Below are positions 3,466 to 5,245 of a DNA stretch of 5,245 nucleotides, in pieces. The notes beneath the pieces were generated by a model, which ran no database searches, was not told the origin of the DNA, and saw only the letters and a program-made list of their open reading frames with translations. Position 1 is the first letter of the stretch. Every line of letters begins with the position of its first letter. This stretch comes from Planctomycetota bacterium (GTDB taxonomy: Bacteria; Planctomycetota; Planctomycetia; Pirellulales; Pirellulaceae), in assembly GCA_026692885.1 (NCBI GenBank), contig JAPLNJ010000256.1, forward strand, positions 1-5,245. The letters are read 5' to 3'. The position numbers were made by a program, and so were the translations under genes.

Positions 3466-5193
3466 ATGAAGAACCATGAAATCGTCAAGTACCTCGCGGC
3501 CGGCCTGTTTGCGGTGGCTTTCCTCGGTGCGGTGATCTGGCTGGTCCGCAGCGAAGGCGAACGCACGCGCCAGGCCCTTCGCGAGGCTTCCCAGCAGGCG
3601 GGCGCCCAGGTTCGTGAGGGGATCAAGGAAGGCGTGAATCACGCCGCCGACAAGGCTGCAGAAATGCCTGGCAAGGTGCTCCGTGACGTCAAAGACGTCC
3701 TCGTCGGAAATGAGAACTCGGGACCAGCCGGGGACGAGAACACGGGCGACGGGCGCCAGGCCAAGAACGGAGAACGCCCCGGCAAGACGGATCAAAAGCG
3801 GCCCAGGACGCTGATCGATCAGGCTGCCGAGGCGCCCGGCAAGGTCCTGCGGGACGCCAAGGATGTCTTGTTTGGCACCCCGGAGAAACCGGCCAACAGC
3901 CAGCCGCCTTCGCTCCCTCCCGCAGAAACACCCGCCAAACCAACTGCCGAAAAGCCCGTTGCCGCCGAGAAACCCGTCGAGAAGCCGGCCGCTCCGAGCC
4001 AGGTGGAGTCCGACAAGTCCCCTGGTGACGAACCCGCTGCCCAACAGCCCCCTATCGAAAAACCTGTCGATGTACGGTCCCAGCCAGACAAGGTCGAGTC
4101 GCCCGAGACCGTGATGGAGAAGCCGAAATCACGGCCCGTGAGTGGCAGCCAGCAGCCGGCGCCGGACACGGCCGCCGATCGCGTCGAACCTCCCGCCGCA
4201 CCAACGAAACCGACCCCGAAGAAGCCGACCGACATCATCGGCGACCTCTTTGAAGCCGGACACGAGCTGAGCAAGTCGATCGACGAAGTGGGCCAGGACA
4301 TGCTCGGGCTATCCCCCGAGGAAGAAATACGGCTGGGTCCCGAGGTCCATCGGATTGTGCGGCAACAGTGCAAGATCGTCAACTCGCCGGTCATGGTGCG
4401 ACGCTTGGAGCAGCTGGCCCAACCCTTGCTGGAGCTCCGTACCCGGAAGAACCTCAAGTACAGTTTTCTGGTGATTGACAGTGCCGAAGTGAACGCGTTT
4501 GCCCATGTGGGCGGCTACGTGTACGTGAACCGGGGCATGCTCAAGTTCGTCAGGAACGACGCGGAGCTGCAATTCGTGTTGGCGCACGAGATCGCCCACG
4601 GGGACCTGAAGCACTGTGCCAAGCAGGTGACGTATGCCGCGCGAGCCAGTCAATTGGGAGGGAATCTGGGCGGCAACCTGGCACAACTGGCCTACAGAGC
4701 AATCGCTACCGGGTACACGAAGGACCACGAGTTCGAGGCCGACGCCTGGGCTTTCCGAACGTTGCTCCGAATCGATCGCAGCCGCGACGAAGCGTTGTCG
4801 CTTAGCCGCCACCTGGTGGACTACGTCAAAGGAAAGGGGCTGGAGCCGGAACAGCGCGATCCAAAGAACGCCTCGCAGAAAACAGCGGTCGAGATCACGA
4901 ACCACTTCCGTTCCCATCCACCCTCGGCGGATCGCGTCAGACGCCTTGAATCGCTGAACGTCGAGCCGAGTAAGACGGCCAACCAGACTAGCACCAAACG
5001 GCTTTTCGGTGGTTCTTCGTTAAGTTTGAGAAGCTACACTAGCCCGACGCGCAAGCGAGGGAACCACGGCTGTCCCTCGCTTGCGCGTCGGGCTAGTGTA
5101 AAATCCCATTCTTTACACCCAACACCCGAAAAACCGTTTGGTGCTAGCAACGCTCACGAAATAACTTCCTCATTCCAACAAGCCAGCCGTTGA
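3466..5193 (+). CDS. Membrane-anchored M48-family zinc metalloprotease with repeat-derived C-terminal tail
   Basis: This 575-residue protein has an N-terminal membrane segment (about 9-27, YLAAGLFAVAFLGAVIWLV) without a clear cleavage site, so it is probably a signal anchor. An 18-residue motif, DxAAExPGKVLRDxKDVL, occurs twice (62-79 and 118-135, 15 of 18 identical) with many synonymous differences. A Pro/Lys/Glu-rich linker (about 138-255) leads to a helix at 257-280. The peptidase domain (PF01435) spans about 283-497 and contains zinc ligands His374 and His378 with catalytic Glu375 (HEIAH). The likely third ligand is Glu422 in HEFEAD, with Asp426. NRGMLKF (355-361), a Gly-rich stretch (398-404) and SHPPSADRVRRL (483-494) complete the M48 pattern. 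By analogy with BepA- and LoiP-like M48 enzymes it may act in envelope protein quality control. The domain ends near residue 497; about 508-561 are encoded by a palindromic repeat element, so the natural C-terminus may have been shorter. Confidence 0.88.
   Translation: MKNHEIVKYLAAGLFAVAFLGAVIWLVRSEGERTRQALREASQQAGAQVREGIKEGVNHAADKAAEMPGKVLRDVKDVLVGNENSGPAGDENTGDGRQAKNGERPGKTDQKRPRTLIDQAAEAPGKVLRDAKDVLFGTPEKPANSQPPSLPPAETPAKPTAEKPVAAEKPVEKPAAPSQVESDKSPGDEPAAQQPPIEKPVDVRSQPDKVESPETVMEKPKSRPVSGSQQPAPDTAADRVEPPAAPTKPTPKKPTDIIGDLFEAGHELSKSIDEVGQDMLGLSPEEEIRLGPEVHRIVRQQCKIVNSPVMVRRLEQLAQPLLELRTRKNLKYSFLVIDSAEVNAFAHVGGYVYVNRGMLKFVRNDAELQFVLAHEIAHGDLKHCAKQVTYAARASQLGGNLGGNLAQLAYRAIATGYTKDHEFEADAWAFRTLLRIDRSRDEALSLSRHLVDYVKGKGLEPEQRDPKNASQKTAVEITNHFRSHPPSADRVRRLESLNVEPSKTANQTSTKRLFGGSSLSLRSYTSPTRKRGNHGCPSLARRASVKSHSLHPTPEKPFGASNAHEITSSFQQASR
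4988..5147. repeat. 160-bp concentric palindrome, MITE-like, inside the M48 reading frame
   Basis: Outer arms 4988-5009 and 5126-5147 are complementary at 21 of 22 positions. The left arm begins CTAGCACCAAACGG and the right arm ends with its complement. Each outer arm is separated by exactly 25 bp from the perfect inner REP palindrome (5035-5100), and both have their centre at 5067.5. The two 25-bp spacers are only partly complementary. CTAG stands at both extreme ends, either as part of the arms or as a 4-bp target duplication. No complementarity continues outside. It codes for the protease tail, after the catalytic domain. Confidence 0.75.
5035..5100. repeat. REP cluster 4: perfect head-to-head REP pair
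   Basis: Arms 5035-5062 and 5073-5100 are exact 28-bp complements separated by a 10-nt loop. Each arm contains one full unit (5039-5062 on + and 5073-5096 on -) plus the flanking TACA. Both carry the GCAA loop. In translation the arms read TSPTRKRG and SLARRASV. The mRNA hairpin would be very stable and lies about 90 nt before the stop codon. It has no U-tract directly after it. Confidence 0.92.
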
Positions 5194-5245
5194 TCGCTGG
5201 CCGAAGGTTCCGGTTCTGCGAGTTGGATGCCACGGGCTCGCCCCG

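Noticed and set aside
3223..4044. 273-codon open frame on the - strand opposite the M48 gene
   Set aside because: It is a shadow of high third-position GC in the protease gene plus REP sequence, with no domain and no ribosome site.

Overview
The window looks like a GC-rich chromosomal segment from a planctomycete, probably of the Pirellulales type. The evidence is indirect. Families of short palindromic repeats that translate as SPTRKRG or LARRASEG are, from memory, characteristic of planctomycete genomes. A SUMF1-fold gene with the lead-in DPDPGLHGAVEWLLRQW and a Gln/Pro-rich secreted protein fit the same group. No rRNA or tRNA gene and no CRISPR array was seen.

Layout. (a) 2-973, + strand: the 3' part of a SUMF1/FGE-fold gene that enters from the left edge and carries an in-frame TAG at 431-433, followed by a strong intrinsic terminator (992-1031). 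(b) 1037-2224: a REP (repetitive extragenic palindrome) island built around a complete REP-associated tyrosine transposase (RAYT) gene at 1323-1787. REP units lie on both sides, and the right side has expanded into an 81-bp tandem array. (c) 2252-3028, - strand: a secreted, Gln/Pro-rich low-complexity protein, convergent with the RAYT gene across the REP array. (d) 3029-3465: a divergent intergenic region with a two-part inverted repeat and a third REP cluster close upstream of the next gene. (e) 3466-5193, + strand: a membrane-anchored M48 zinc metalloprotease. The last ~68 codons of its reading frame are largely supplied by a 160-bp concentric palindrome whose core is a perfect REP pair. (f) 5194-5245: nothing recognisable.

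How it fits together. The protein genes do not form an obvious pathway. What unifies the window is the REP/RAYT system: 16 recognisable units of one 24-bp family in four clusters, all near gene ends or between genes, with the candidate enzyme for that family encoded in the middle. In every cluster all + oriented units precede all - oriented units, so the CTAG feet face outward. The hairpin loop varies (GCCA, GCAA, GCGA, GCTA) while most of the stem and its asymmetric GA/A bulge are kept. RAYT/REP systems are known in other bacteria. The points most worth checking here are the uniform outward polarity, the higher-order array, and the element that rewrote the C-terminus of the protease.
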